From: Vibrio metoecus
GTDB lineage: Bacteria > Pseudomonadota > Gammaproteobacteria > Enterobacterales > Vibrionaceae
DNA: 64,000 bases
Assembly: GCF_009665255.1 (NCBI RefSeq)
Contig: NZ_CP035686.1
Span: 1,550,001-1,614,000 of the forward strand
Reading direction: 5' to 3'
This document shows positions 1-9,416 of the stretch, one piece after another. Below the pieces are notes generated by a model. It saw only the letters and a list, made by a program, of their open reading frames with translations. It searched no databases and was not told the DNA's origin. The position numbers were made by a program, and so were the translations under genes. The number at the start of each line of letters is the position of its first letter. Position 1 is the first letter of the stretch.

Positions 1-1682
1 CACAAGGAACAAGACTGGACACTCAGCGCACCATTCGCGCCCCTCGTGGCACACAGCTGCGCGCCAAATCTTGGCTCACTGAAGCCCCACTTCGCATGCT
101 GATGAATAACCTCGACCCCGATGTGGCTGAACATCCTCATGCACTGGTGGTGTATGGTGGTATTGGCCGCGCGGCCCGTAACTGGGAGTGCTTTGACAAA
201 ATCGTCGAAGTGCTGGAGCGCCTCGAAGATGACCAGACTTTATTGGTGCAATCGGGCAAACCGGTTGGGGTTTTCCCAACCCACAAAAATGCGCCACGTG
301 TGTTGATTGCCAACTCCAACATAGTACCTCACTGGGCAAACTGGGAACATTTCAACGAGCTCGATAAACAAGGCTTGATGATGTACGGCCAGATGACGGC
401 AGGTTCTTGGATTTACATTGGCTCGCAAGGCATAGTGCAAGGTACTTACGAGACGTTTGTCGCGGTTGCGAAAAAGCATTTCAACGGCGATGCCAAAGGC
501 CGTTGGGTTTTAACTGGCGGCTTGGGCGGCATGGGCGGCGCGCAACCTTTGGCGGCGACGATGGCAGGATTCTCGATGATTGCGGTGGAATGTGATGAAT
601 CGCGCATCGACTATCGTCTGCGCACCGGTTATGTCGACAAAAAAGCCAACACGCTTGATGAAGCGCTGGCGATGATCGCCGATACCGATCGCCCAATTTC
701 TGTCGGCTTACTGGGTAATGCCGCTGACGTCTTCCCCGAATTAGTCAAACGCAACATCACGCCTGATGTGGTGACGGATCAAACCTCGGCACACGATCCA
801 CTCAATGGCTATTTACCACTCGGCTGGAGCATGGAAAAAGCCGCGCAGATGCGTCAACAAAATGAAGCTGAAGTCGTCAAAGCTGCCAAAGCTTCGATGG
901 CGATCCAAGTGCGCGCCATGCTTGATTTGCAAACTCGCGGCGCTGCGACACTGGACTATGGCAATAACATTCGCCAAATGGCGCTGGAAGAAGGTGTTAC
1001 CAATGCGTTCGACTTCCCCGGTTTTGTGCCGGCCTATATTCGTCCCCTATTCTGTGAAGGGATAGGTCCCTTCCGTTGGGCGGCACTCTCTGGCGATCCG
1101 GAAGACATTTACAAAACCGATCAAAAAGTCAAAGAGCTGATCCCTGACAACCCACATCTGCATAACTGGCTGGATATGGCGCGTGAGCGAATCCACTTCC
1201 AAGGTTTACCTGCCCGTATTTGCTGGGTCGGTTTAAAAGATCGCGCTCGCTTAGGCTTAGCCTTTAACGAAATGGTGAAAAATGGCGAGCTCAAAGCGCC
1301 AATCGTGATTGGTCGTGATCACCTCGATTCAGGCTCAGTCGCCAGCCCGAACCGCGAAACGGAAGGCATGCTCGATGGTTCAGATGCGGTCTCTGATTGG
1401 CCCCTACTCAATGCGCTACTCAACACCGCAGGTGGTGCTACTTGGGTTTCGCTGCACCACGGTGGCGGCGTCGGTATGGGGTTCTCACAACATTCCGGCA
1501 TGGTGATTTGCTGTGATGGCAGTGATGATGCCGCCGAACGTATTGCACGCGTACTGCACAATGACCCAGCGACCGGCGTAATGCGCCATGCCGATGCGGG
1601 CTATGAGATTGCCAAACGCTGCGCGCAGCAGCAAAAACTCGATTTACCAATGCTCAACGCTGAGCTGGCCAAACTCAAGTGA
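1..1682 (+). CDS. hutU: urocanate hydratase, 5'-truncated by window edge
   Basis: Urocanase converts urocanate to 4-imidazolone-5-propionate, the second step of histidine degradation, in the cytoplasm with tightly bound NAD+. The reading frame is open from base 3 and an in-frame ATG at 96 is internal: the upstream codons read RLDTQRTIRAPRG, a typical urocanase N-terminus, so only about half a dozen residues are missing. About 559 residues are visible against a usual 560 or so. Family landmarks seen are the glycine-rich GGLGGMGGAQ, the active-site cysteine region ARICWVG (Cys codon at 1221) and HHGGGVGMGFSQHSG near the C-terminus. The stop is followed within 12 bases by hutH, so the two are co-transcribed. 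The remaining hut genes (hutG, hutI, regulator) would be expected just upstream of the window in Vibrio; this is inferred. Confidence 0.97.
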   Translation, partial: QGTRLDTQRTIRAPRGTQLRAKSWLTEAPLRMLMNNLDPDVAEHPHALVVYGGIGRAARNWECFDKIVEVLERLEDDQTLLVQSGKPVGVFPTHKNAPRVLIANSNIVPHWANWEHFNELDKQGLMMYGQMTAGSWIYIGSQGIVQGTYETFVAVAKKHFNGDAKGRWVLTGGLGGMGGAQPLAATMAGFSMIAVECDESRIDYRLRTGYVDKKANTLDEALAMIADTDRPISVGLLGNAADVFPELVKRNITPDVVTDQTSAHDPLNGYLPLGWSMEKAAQMRQQNEAEVVKAAKASMAIQVRAMLDLQTRGAATLDYGNNIRQMALEEGVTNAFDFPGFVPAYIRPLFCEGIGPFRWAALSGDPEDIYKTDQKVKELIPDNPHLHNWLDMARERIHFQGLPARICWVGLKDRARLGLAFNEMVKNGELKAPIVIGRDHLDSGSVASPNRETEGMLDGSDAVSDWPLLNALLNTAGGATWVSLHHGGGVGMGFSQHSGMVICCDGSDDAAERIARVLHNDPATGVMRHADAGYEIAKRCAQQQKLDLPMLNAELAKLK

Positions 1683-1693
1683 GGAAAGAAACC

Positions 1694-3229
1694 ATGTTGC
1701 ACCTGATGATCAAACCCGGCCAACTCAGCTTAAAACAGTTGCGTCAAGTGAGCCGCTCACCCGTGGTGTTATCCCTCGATCCAGAAGCGATTCCGGCGAT
1801 TGCCGAAAGCGCCCAAGTCGTCGAACAAGTGATCAGCGAAGGACGTACCGTTTACGGCATCAATACCGGATTTGGCTTGCTCGCCAACACCAAAATTGCC
1901 CCGCAAGATTTGGAAACGCTGCAAAAGAGCATCGTGCTTTCTCATGCTGCGGGCATCGGCGAGCTGATGTCGGATGAAACCGTTCGTTTGATGATGTTAC
2001 TTAAAATCAACAGCTTGGCGCGTGGCTATTCTGGTATCCGTCTTGAAGTCATCCAAGCTTTGATCGAGCTCGTCAATAACCAGATTTATCCTTGCGTACC
2101 GAAAAAAGGTTCGGTTGGCGCATCGGGCGATCTTGCGCCGCTGGCTCACATGAGCACAGTGTTGCTCGGCGAAGGCCAAGCACGTTACAACGGCAAAATC
2201 ATCTCCGGTCTAGAAGCGATGAAAATTGCGGGGCTAGAGCCAATTACCCTTGCCCCTAAAGAAGGGCTCGCGCTTCTGAACGGTACTCAAGCCTCGACCG
2301 CATTTGCGCTCGAAGGACTGTTTGTGGCTGAAGATCTATTTGCCTCCGCCACTGTGTGCGGTGCGATGTCGGTCGAAGCCGCTCTGGGAAGCCGTCGCCC
2401 CTTCGATCCGCGTATCCACCGCGTGCGTGGGCACCGAACCCAAATGGATGCTGCAACGGCGTATCGTCACCTGCTCGATGTCAGCAGTGAAATTGGCCAA
2501 TCCCACAGCAACTGTGAAAAAGTGCAAGATCCTTACTCTTTGCGCTGCCAACCCCAAGTGATGGGCGCTTGCTTGCAGCAAATTCGAAGTGCAGCAGAGG
2601 TGTTGGAAGTCGAAGCTAACTCGGTTTCTGATAACCCACTCGTGTTTGCCGAGGATGGCGACATCATCTCAGGCGGCAACTTCCATGCTGAACCTGTGGC
2701 CATGGCAGCGGATAACTTGGCGCTGGCGATTGCTGAAATTGGCAGTCTCTCCGAGCGGCGTATGGCACTGCTGATTGACAGTGCGCTAAGTAAACTACCG
2801 CCCTTTTTGGTCGACAATGGTGGGGTGAACTCCGGCTTTATGATTGCGCAAGTCACGGCAGCTGCCTTAGCCAGTGAGAACAAAACCCTCGCGCATCCTG
2901 CGTCAGTCGACAGTTTACCCACTTCAGCCAACCAAGAAGACCACGTTTCCATGGCGACGTTTGCCGCACGCAGACTGCGTGATATGGGCGAAAATACTCG
3001 TGGTATTTTGGCGGTGGAATACCTTGCAGCAGCACAAGGATTGGATTTTCGTGCACCATTGAAGTCCTCACCACGCATTGAGGAAGCAAGGCAGATACTG
3101 CGTGAAAAAGTACCGTTTTACGATAAAGACCGCTATTTTGCGCCGGATATCGAAAAAGCCAATGCTCTGCTGCAACTTGCCGTACACAACCGTTTAATGC
3201 CCGATCAGCTGCTACCAAGCCAGCACTAA
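1694..3229 (+). CDS. hutH: histidine ammonia-lyase
   Basis: Catalyses non-oxidative deamination of L-histidine to trans-urocanate, the first step of the hut pathway. The 511-residue product has the usual family length. The Ala-Ser-Gly triad that cyclises to the MIO electrophile lies at residues 143-145 within GSVGASGDLAPLAH. I chose ATG 1694 because GAGGAAAG at 1681-1688 sits just upstream and the protein then starts MLHLMIKPG as in other Vibrio; a GTG at 1679 overlapping the hutU stop is in frame but has no ribosome site. Product and enzyme of the next step (hutU) are adjacent in pathway order reversed. The gene is followed by a hairpin, making it the last gene of the hut unit. Confidence 0.97.
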   Translation: MLHLMIKPGQLSLKQLRQVSRSPVVLSLDPEAIPAIAESAQVVEQVISEGRTVYGINTGFGLLANTKIAPQDLETLQKSIVLSHAAGIGELMSDETVRLMMLLKINSLARGYSGIRLEVIQALIELVNNQIYPCVPKKGSVGASGDLAPLAHMSTVLLGEGQARYNGKIISGLEAMKIAGLEPITLAPKEGLALLNGTQASTAFALEGLFVAEDLFASATVCGAMSVEAALGSRRPFDPRIHRVRGHRTQMDAATAYRHLLDVSSEIGQSHSNCEKVQDPYSLRCQPQVMGACLQQIRSAAEVLEVEANSVSDNPLVFAEDGDIISGGNFHAEPVAMAADNLALAIAEIGSLSERRMALLIDSALSKLPPFLVDNGGVNSGFMIAQVTAAALASENKTLAHPASVDSLPTSANQEDHVSMATFAARRLRDMGENTRGILAVEYLAAAQGLDFRAPLKSSPRIEEARQILREKVPFYDKDRYFAPDIEKANALLQLAVHNRLMPDQLLPSQH

Positions 3230-3251
3230 GTGACTGACAAATCAACCTTTC

Positions 3252-3275
3252 AAGAGCCCTACGGGGCTCTTATGC
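3252..3275 (+). terminator. hut operon terminator hairpin
   Basis: An 8-bp GC-rich inverted repeat AAGAGCCC/GGGCTCTT with a TACG tetraloop lies 22 bases after the hutH stop. The T-tract is poor (TTATGCTT), so the hairpin is clear and its terminator role is likely but not certain. Confidence 0.65.
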
Positions 3276-3352
3276 TTAAATCACTTGAGGTGGCAATTTA
3301 AAATAGCAATAACATCTCCACTGGATAGACCAATGATTGCAAGATTCTGTCC

Positions 3353-3358
3353 TATAAT
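3353..3358 (+). promoter_or_regulatory. -10 element for the DUF3581 gene
   Basis: A perfect TATAAT lies 31 bases before the ATG at 3389. No convincing -35 at 16-18 bases upstream is visible, so this is a partial promoter call. Confidence 0.45.
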
Positions 3359-3388
3359 GCGCGCAGTTTAGTTGAGATAGCGATAACC

Positions 3389-4114
3389 ATGTTCCTGACT
3401 GCATACCATTCAACCCAACAACACCAATTTCAATTTACTCGCCAACAGGCTAGCCACTTTGCCAAATTGGTCGCGGGTGATTTCAACCCAATCCATGACG
3501 AAGACAGCAAGCGTTTCTGCGTACCAGGCGATTTGCTTTTTGCCGTACTGCTGCAAAAAGAAGGCATTAGCCAGAAGATGCGTTTTGACTTCTCAGGTAT
3601 GGTGAGTGATGGCGTTGCTCTGCACATTGAAAATAAGTGTCAGCGTGAAAGCGCAGTCGTGGATGCCAGCGGCAAAGAGTACCTGCACATGTCACGTGAA
3701 GGTGAAGTCAACCGCAACCCTGCTTTTATTGAGCATGTGGTGACCAGCTATGTGCAGTTTTCTGGCATGAACTTCCCGCACATCATGGTGCCTTTGATGG
3801 AAGAGCAGCAGATGATGATCAACTGCCAGCGTCCACTGGTGATTTATGAATCGATGGAAGTGGAATTTACCCGCCTTGATCTCACTCATCCAGAAGTAGA
3901 ATTTGCTGGCGCGACTTTTGATGTGGATGGCAAACGCGGCTTAGTGACACTCAACTTTGTGTTTAAAGATGAAGGACAAGTGGTAGGCAAAGGGCTAAAA
4001 CGTATGGTTGCCAGTGGTTTAAAACCTTACGACCAAGCGGAAATCGATGATCTCGTCAACCGTTTCAATGAGCGCAAAGAAGCCTTCCTTAGCCAGATTG
4101 AGCAAGCGGCATAA
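3389..4114 (+). CDS. DUF3581 family protein, hotdog-like
   Basis: A 241-residue cytoplasmic protein of the DUF3581 family found in Vibrio and relatives; function unknown. The N-terminal part contains AKLVAGDFNPIHDED followed by FCVPGDLLFAV, which resembles the conserved G-D-x-N-P-x-H core of MaoC-like (R)-enoyl-CoA hydratases with a hotdog fold. That suggests an acyl-thioester substrate, but this is inference from a short motif. There is no signal peptide or membrane helix. It stands alone: a hut terminator precedes it and a bidirectional terminator separates it from the convergent vesB. A TATAAT lies upstream. Confidence 0.8.
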   Translation: MFLTAYHSTQQHQFQFTRQQASHFAKLVAGDFNPIHDEDSKRFCVPGDLLFAVLLQKEGISQKMRFDFSGMVSDGVALHIENKCQRESAVVDASGKEYLHMSREGEVNRNPAFIEHVVTSYVQFSGMNFPHIMVPLMEEQQMMINCQRPLVIYESMEVEFTRLDLTHPEVEFAGATFDVDGKRGLVTLNFVFKDEGQVVGKGLKRMVASGLKPYDQAEIDDLVNRFNERKEAFLSQIEQAA

Positions 4115-4137
4115 TTCTCAGACCTCTTATATAACGA

Positions 4138-4170
4138 AAAAAATAACCCGCACACAGCGGGTTATTTTTA
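4138..4170. terminator. bidirectional terminator between DUF3581 gene and vesB
   Basis: Perfect 12-bp stem AAAATAACCCGC/GCGGGTTATTTT with an ACACA loop, A-run on one side and T-run on the other, between two convergent genes. It should serve both strands. Confidence 0.85.
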
Positions 4171-4185
4171 TTATGGTATTGCTAA

Positions 4186-5397
4186 TCAAGCGGTTTTCCG
4201 TCTCATCCCCAATGGAGCCAAAAGCAGCAAACTCAGCCAGCCGATGGAACCACCAGAAGAGGTACTTGGGGCAAAAGGCGAAGTATCCAGTTGAATGCGA
4301 GACGTTGCACGTTTAGAACCTCCCGCATAGCTAAAGATCAACTCAAAGTCATACTGATATTGACGGTAGTTTTGCGCATCAACAGCCACTTCTACACTAC
4401 AACTTTCACTAGTGGCTAACGTCACTTTAGTACTGCATCCATTGGATAGCACGCTGAAATCAGCAGGCAGGCTAGAGAATGTGTTTCCTGTATAAGTCAA
4501 CGTATTGGAATCAAGGTTGGTATATGTAAATGATTGACTCACTTTACCTAATGAACGAATACCGAGATTGGCGACTTGATCATAGCTAAGCTGGTTAGTG
4601 TGCTTTGTGATCCAATCACGAAAATAACTGACGTTGGTATACACACCATAAGTGCCCGTTTTAGCGCATTGTTCATCACCCCAACTCACAATACCCAGTT
4701 GCTCTCGGCCCGTTTTAACTACAATTGGGCCGCCAGAATCACCCTGACATGAATCTTTCGTAAGACGAGCAGCGCAAAAATTGGTTGAATTAGGATCAGA
4801 AGAAATTCCATGCTGCATAACGATCTGGCAAAGCGATTGCGAAACTAGGTCAACATCTACTTCTTGTAGTATCGGAGTAAATTGTGGCGGTTTCGATTGC
4901 ACGGTAATCCCCCATCCAGCCACTTTTAAAGGGGTTAATGCTGATAAAGACACGCGTGTTGCAGGACCCGCTAAAGTGATGGCAGGTAAACTACTGGTTT
5001 GTGCTAACTCGACAATCGCGATGTCATTCAATAAGTTACTGGGACTATAACTCAAATGACGGTAAATTTTTTGCGCAGGAATCATCTCTCCTTGAGAAGA
5101 GTTATTCAGATCATACGCACCAATAATGACATCCACACTAGCAGCACTACGACTATCAAAACAGTGAGCAGCAGTTAAGACATATCGTCCACCTAAGAAA
5201 CTGCCGCCACAAAATTGCCCTTGATAAGCATCTGCACCGCGTTTAACCAGAGCCACAATCGATGGCCATTCGGCAGAGTTTGCATTCGAACCATTAATAA
5301 TACGAGATGAAATATCTGCTGTGGATTCCGCATAGAGCAGTGTAGGGAAAAGAGAAAAACCGATAAAGCACGACAGCAATTTAGAAACCTGATGCAC
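4186..5397 (-). CDS. vesB: VesB-type secreted trypsin-like serine protease with GlyGly-CTERM
   Basis: A 403-residue S1-family protease. Signal peptide about 1-23 (FIGFSLFPTLLYA), short propeptide, activation site R32/I33 (SRIINGSNA), catalytic triad His78 (TAAHC), Asp125 (NDIAIV) and Ser221 (GDSGGP), and Asp215 at the base of the S1 pocket, which predicts cleavage after Arg/Lys. An Ig-like C-terminal domain follows, then a Gly-Gly-containing tail, one hydrophobic helix and an RRK end: the GlyGly-CTERM signal processed by rhombosortase. In V. cholerae VesB is exported by the type II secretion system and helps activate cholera toxin A subunit; that is literature knowledge, the match is by motif and residue numbering (Ser221). 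The start is a GTG with AAAGGA upstream. AT content appears a little higher than neighbours. Confidence 0.93.
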   Translation of the reverse strand: MHQVSKLLSCFIGFSLFPTLLYAESTADISSRIINGSNANSAEWPSIVALVKRGADAYQGQFCGGSFLGGRYVLTAAHCFDSRSAASVDVIIGAYDLNNSSQGEMIPAQKIYRHLSYSPSNLLNDIAIVELAQTSSLPAITLAGPATRVSLSALTPLKVAGWGITVQSKPPQFTPILQEVDVDLVSQSLCQIVMQHGISSDPNSTNFCAARLTKDSCQGDSGGPIVVKTGREQLGIVSWGDEQCAKTGTYGVYTNVSYFRDWITKHTNQLSYDQVANLGIRSLGKVSQSFTYTNLDSNTLTYTGNTFSSLPADFSVLSNGCSTKVTLATSESCSVEVAVDAQNYRQYQYDFELIFSYAGGSKRATSRIQLDTSPFAPSTSSGGSIGWLSLLLLAPLGMRRKTA

Positions 5398-5650
5398 AAC
5401 TCAATCCTTTCATTAATCAGAAATTATCATTTGATAGCTCGTTATATCCCAACTACTTGGAACGATAGGTAGGCGACAAGTCAGTGACAAGTTTGTTGGG
5501 AACAAATTGCGCCGCGCGCCAGCCAGCCACTACCACTGCAACGTCAAATAGGAAGGTTATCCTACGCACAAATCTATAATCCCCAGAAATGTTTCAAACT
5601 CTTTTTCACAAATATGTGAATTTTAGCTAAAAATGCTAGGTAATCGGACA
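5398..5650. other. intergenic region upstream of vesB
   Basis: About 250 bases between the vesB start and the end of the membrane methyltransferase gene, both on the minus strand. It must carry the vesB promoter. I see AT-rich sequence but no operator, hairpin or clear -35/-10 pair I can defend. Confidence 0.4.
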
Positions 5651-6112
5651 TTACAACCAGCGTCTCACTCGCTTTTTGTAATGTAGATAGGCTTCGCCAA
5701 ACTTGGCTTCTAGAATCCGCTCTTCAGGCTCGATTTGGTATTGATTCATGTACAACAGAAAGCCGCCAACTATCACCAAGCTAAGAGCGTTTTCTTGCCA
5801 GTAAGCAAGCCCAAACAGCAGGAGCAGTAAGCCGAGATACATAGGATTGCGGCTGAGTGCAAAAACGCCGCTGTCTACCACAGTGGCCGCGAGATCCGGT
5901 GCCATGGGGTTCACCGTCGTTTTAAAACGACGAAACTCCAACAAACCTGCAATCCCCCAGAAACCTGAGCTGCAAAAACAGAGCGCCATGACTAGGCTTG
6001 GCCACGGTAGTGTAATGGTTAATGTTGGAAAGAGAATGGAAGAGAGATGAATCAACGCCAAGGCCACCAGAAAAACCGCGACTGGAGGAACCTTTAATTC
6101 TAAATTTTTCAT
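5651..6112 (-). CDS. isoprenylcysteine carboxyl methyltransferase-like membrane protein
   Basis: A 153-residue integral membrane protein with four to five hydrophobic segments and the C-terminal block typical of the ICMT/phospholipid methyltransferase superfamily: GVFALSRNPMYLG (SAM-binding R-x-P-x-Y/L-G type motif) and a late EPEERILEAKFGEAYLHYKKRVRRWL-like tail in which the EE and Y..Y residues are conserved. Bacterial members are SAM-dependent methyltransferases of unknown substrate; prenylcysteine is not expected here. The ATG at 6112 is preferred because GAGG lies five bases before it, rather than the GTG at 6118. It follows ydiJ on the same strand, but a terminator lies between them. 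Confidence 0.8.
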   Translation of the reverse strand: MKNLELKVPPVAVFLVALALIHLSSILFPTLTITLPWPSLVMALCFCSSGFWGIAGLLEFRRFKTTVNPMAPDLAATVVDSGVFALSRNPMYLGLLLLLFGLAYWQENALSLVIVGGFLLYMNQYQIEPEERILEAKFGEAYLHYKKRVRRWL

Positions 6113-6135
6113 AATCACCTCAATTCAACTGAATG

Positions 6136-6160
6136 AAAAAGCCCAGTGGAGTCACTGGGC
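6136..6160 (-). terminator. ydiJ terminator
   Basis: On the minus strand, an 8-bp stem GCCCAGTG/CACTGGGC is followed by TTTTT, 8 bases after the ydiJ stop: a classic Rho-independent terminator. It overlaps the leader of the next minus-strand gene. Confidence 0.85.
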
Positions 6161-6167
6161 ATTCTGC

Positions 6168-9100
6168 TTATAGCAAGTGTAACAGAGCCTGCAACGGATG
6201 CTTAGGTTTGATTTGCTCAAACCGTTTCACTTGGCTACGACACGAGTAACCAGTCACCAAACAGCGTTCTTTCGGTAGCGACGCTAATGCGGGTTGCCAA
6301 CTCAAATCGTAAATATCGCGAGACATGGTTAATTTATCCACCTCATGACCAAAGGTACCCGCCATACCACAGCACCCTACCGCCACCGCATTGAGCTGCG
6401 TACCAAAGTGGCGGAAGATTTCCACCCACTCTTTTTCCGCATTCGGCAGCTTGGTTTTCTCCGTACAGTGCGCCAATAAGTACCAAGGCTGTGCATCGGT
6501 TGCTTGAGGCGTAAACTGCGACAGGCGTGGTTTGAGCCATTCATGAACCGTCAGAACCGAAAACTCGCCGCGCTCTTTGCCTAATATTTCAACATACTCA
6601 TCGCGATAGCAAAGCACCAAAGCAGGATCTACACCCACGAGCGGAATATTGAGATCCGCCACTTGAGTCAGAAATGCCGCGGTATTCGCTGCCGTCGAAC
6701 GAAATTGGCGTAGAAAGCCCTTAATATGTTGCGCTTTGCCATTGGGCTTAAACGGCAACAATACTGGTTTTTTGCCTAATTTAAGCAGCAGGGCGACAAA
6801 ATCTTCGACCACATCTGCATCGTAATAACTGGTAAACGGATCTTGCACGATCAACACATGTTGCTCGCGCTCTTCTTGCGATAACCCCGCCAAACGCTGC
6901 ATATCAAACAGGACGACGGGATGACGGTGCAAACGCTGCACGAGTGTCGGTACCGATAACAGGGGCGCATCGACATAACCCACAGTTTTAGCAGTCAACT
7001 TCTGCACCACAGATTGCACTAACACGCTATTCACTAGCTGCGGAGCCTTCGCCATCACAGGTAATAAGCTCTCAATATTCGCAACCAGATAATCTTTGAC
7101 TGGGCGCGGATAACGGCTGTGATAGATATTCAGAAAACGTGAACGGAAACTTGGCACATCCACCTTAATCGGGCACTGGCTTGCACAGGCCTTACAGGCC
7201 AAGCAACCATTCATCGCTTCATACACTTCATGCGAAAAGTCATACTCTTTATCTTTGCTAAAAGCATGACGAACGCGATCCAGCATGGATTTGACTGTTG
7301 GTAAGGATTCGAGCGTGGCTTTTTCAAGATCGAGAATATCAATCCCCTGCTCCGTCAGTTGACGTAACCATTCCCGCACTAATCCTGCGCGCCCTTTCGG
7401 CGAGTGACGACGATCCGCCGTCACCTTCATTGACGGACACATCGGAGAGCTGGTTTCGTAGTTAAAGCACAAACCGTTACCGTTACACTCCATGGCTTGC
7501 TTAAAGCTGTCGCGCACTTTGACGTCGATTTGGCGATCGTAAAAGCCACGTTTAGTATCCGATACCTTGACCAGTTCAAACGGCGTATCGAGTGGGGTAC
7601 AAATCTTGCCCGGATTCATCTTATTGTGCGGGTCAAACGCCGCTTTCACACGACGCAGTTCAGTGAACAGTTCCTCACCAAAAAATTCTGGACCATATTC
7701 CGAACGATAGCCTTTGCCATGTTCACCCCACATCAAGCCGCCATATTTAGCCACCAGCTTGACCACTTGATCGGAGATTTCACGCATCAACAGTTCTTGT
7801 TTGGGATCGCACAAGTCAAGCGCAGGACGCACATGCAATACGCCCGCATCCACATGTCCAAACATGCCATAAGCCAGATTTTTGGAATCGAGCAGTGCGC
7901 GAAATTCAACGATAAAATCGGCCAAATTTTCTGGCGGCACACAGGTATCTTCGGTAAACGCAACCGGTTTAACTCGGCCTTTGGCTGCGCCGAGCAAGCC
8001 CACCGCTTTTTTGCGCATATTGTAGATGCGGTTGATGCTCGCTAAATCGCTGCAGACTTGATAACCAATAATTCCCGCTTGTTGGTTAGCCATCATCTCA
8101 TCAAGGCGCGCAGTTAATTGTGCGACTTGCTGATTAATCTGCGCGCTGTCTTGGCCTGCGTATTCGACCATATTGATGCCTTGCATCTCTTTGCCCGGCA
8201 CATCAGCCAGCAAGTCTTTTACGCTGTGCCAAATAATGTCTTCTTTGGCAAGATTGAGCACTTTCGAGTCAACGGTTTCTACCGAGAGCGCTTTGGCTTC
8301 AACCATCAACGGCGCATTACGCAGTGCAGAATCAAAGCTGTCGTATTTCACATTCACTAAAGTGCGTGCTTTGGGGATTGGCGTTAGATTGAGTTTGGCC
8401 TCAGTAATGAAAGCCAGAGAGCCCTCCGCCCCACACAACACCCGCGTGATATCAAAGCGATCTTCTGCTTCATTGAGGGCATTTTTTAAATCGTACCCGG
8501 TCAAAAAACGGTTGAGCGGCGGAAATTTCGCGACAATTTGCTCACGTTTGGTACGGCAAACCTGCTCCGTGACTTGCATCGCTTGCGCAGCAAACGTATT
8601 GGGAGCAGGCAAACCTTGCGAGAGATCGGTTTCCAGCAAAGAACCATCGGCAAATACTGCTTGCAGCGAGAGTACGTGATCCGACGTTTTGCCATATTGT
8701 AGCGACCCTTGCCCTGAAGCATCGGTGTTGACCATGCCGCCAAGCGTCGCGCGATTACTGGTCGAAAGATCGGGAGAGAAGAAAAAACCGTGTGGGCGTA
8801 CCGCATCATTGAGTTGATCTTTGATCACCCCGGCTTGAACACGCACCCAACCTTCTTGTGGATTAATTTCTAAGATGCGGTTCATATGCCGAGAGAGATC
8901 AACCACTACTCCTTTAGTGAGCGATTGACCATTTGTACCAGTACCGCCGCCACGAGGTGAGAAAGTCACTCTCTCAAATTCAGGTTTTGAACTAATCTTT
9001 CCTATGAGTACCACATCTTCGGTGGATCTAGGATGCACGACAGCTTGGGGCAGTTGCTGATAAACACTGTTATCCGTCGCAACGGCAAGTCGGCTAGAGT

Positions 9101-9203
9101 ATTGGGTTTCAATATCGCCAGTAAATCCTGCGGTTTTTAACTCATGTAAAAAAGTTAAAACCACCGGATCAACGTCGGATTGGTGATGAAGTCTTGGTAA
9201 CAT
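6168..9203 (-). CDS. ydiJ: FAD/Fe-S dehydrogenase of the YdiJ family (D-2-hydroxyacid/D-2-hydroxyglutarate dehydrogenase)
   Basis: A 1011-residue fusion. The N-terminal half is an FAD-linked oxidase of the GlcD/D-lactate dehydrogenase type, with the flavin-binding RGGGTGTNGQ near residue 80. The C-terminal half is a ferredoxin-like and CCG-domain iron-sulfur unit: CNGNGLC plus a following CP near residues 573-590, CLACKACASQCP near 666, and AVGCCGMAGTFG near 945. E. coli YdiJ has been reported to oxidise D-2-hydroxyglutarate, and electrons probably go to the quinone pool; both are transferred from the family. The ATG at 9203 has AGGAAG just upstream; a TTG ten codons earlier is less likely. 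Length equals E. coli YdiJ within a few residues. It is a single-gene unit with its own terminator. Confidence 0.92.
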   Translation of the reverse strand: MLPRLHHQSDVDPVVLTFLHELKTAGFTGDIETQYSSRLAVATDNSVYQQLPQAVVHPRSTEDVVLIGKISSKPEFERVTFSPRGGGTGTNGQSLTKGVVVDLSRHMNRILEINPQEGWVRVQAGVIKDQLNDAVRPHGFFFSPDLSTSNRATLGGMVNTDASGQGSLQYGKTSDHVLSLQAVFADGSLLETDLSQGLPAPNTFAAQAMQVTEQVCRTKREQIVAKFPPLNRFLTGYDLKNALNEAEDRFDITRVLCGAEGSLAFITEAKLNLTPIPKARTLVNVKYDSFDSALRNAPLMVEAKALSVETVDSKVLNLAKEDIIWHSVKDLLADVPGKEMQGINMVEYAGQDSAQINQQVAQLTARLDEMMANQQAGIIGYQVCSDLASINRIYNMRKKAVGLLGAAKGRVKPVAFTEDTCVPPENLADFIVEFRALLDSKNLAYGMFGHVDAGVLHVRPALDLCDPKQELLMREISDQVVKLVAKYGGLMWGEHGKGYRSEYGPEFFGEELFTELRRVKAAFDPHNKMNPGKICTPLDTPFELVKVSDTKRGFYDRQIDVKVRDSFKQAMECNGNGLCFNYETSSPMCPSMKVTADRRHSPKGRAGLVREWLRQLTEQGIDILDLEKATLESLPTVKSMLDRVRHAFSKDKEYDFSHEVYEAMNGCLACKACASQCPIKVDVPSFRSRFLNIYHSRYPRPVKDYLVANIESLLPVMAKAPQLVNSVLVQSVVQKLTAKTVGYVDAPLLSVPTLVQRLHRHPVVLFDMQRLAGLSQEEREQHVLIVQDPFTSYYDADVVEDFVALLLKLGKKPVLLPFKPNGKAQHIKGFLRQFRSTAANTAAFLTQVADLNIPLVGVDPALVLCYRDEYVEILGKERGEFSVLTVHEWLKPRLSQFTPQATDAQPWYLLAHCTEKTKLPNAEKEWVEIFRHFGTQLNAVAVGCCGMAGTFGHEVDKLTMSRDIYDLSWQPALASLPKERCLVTGYSCRSQVKRFEQIKPKHPLQALLHLL

Positions 9204-9416
9204 TTGCTTCCTGCCCCTACTACGCTGATCCAATCAGCTTTGGGTTAATGTTGGATTTTAAAGAGTAATCTTTGAATTGGGTCACTTTACAACATTTAAA
9301 ATGGTGATCAAATCAGAATCTGAGTGCCAGAATGCGGTGAAACAGAATTTTATCAACTTAATTTCTTGCTGACCTATTCTGTTATACGACTTATCAAGAA
9401 CTGTATGGAAAAAACG

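Noticed and set aside
2533..3078. 181-codon frame antisense to hutH
   Set aside because: Ser/Ala/Pro-rich product typical of the antisense frame of a GC-biased gene; hutH is certain on the other strand.
7497..8045. 182-codon frame antisense to ydiJ
   Set aside because: Lies wholly inside ydiJ; no motif, His/Phe-rich composition of a shadow frame.
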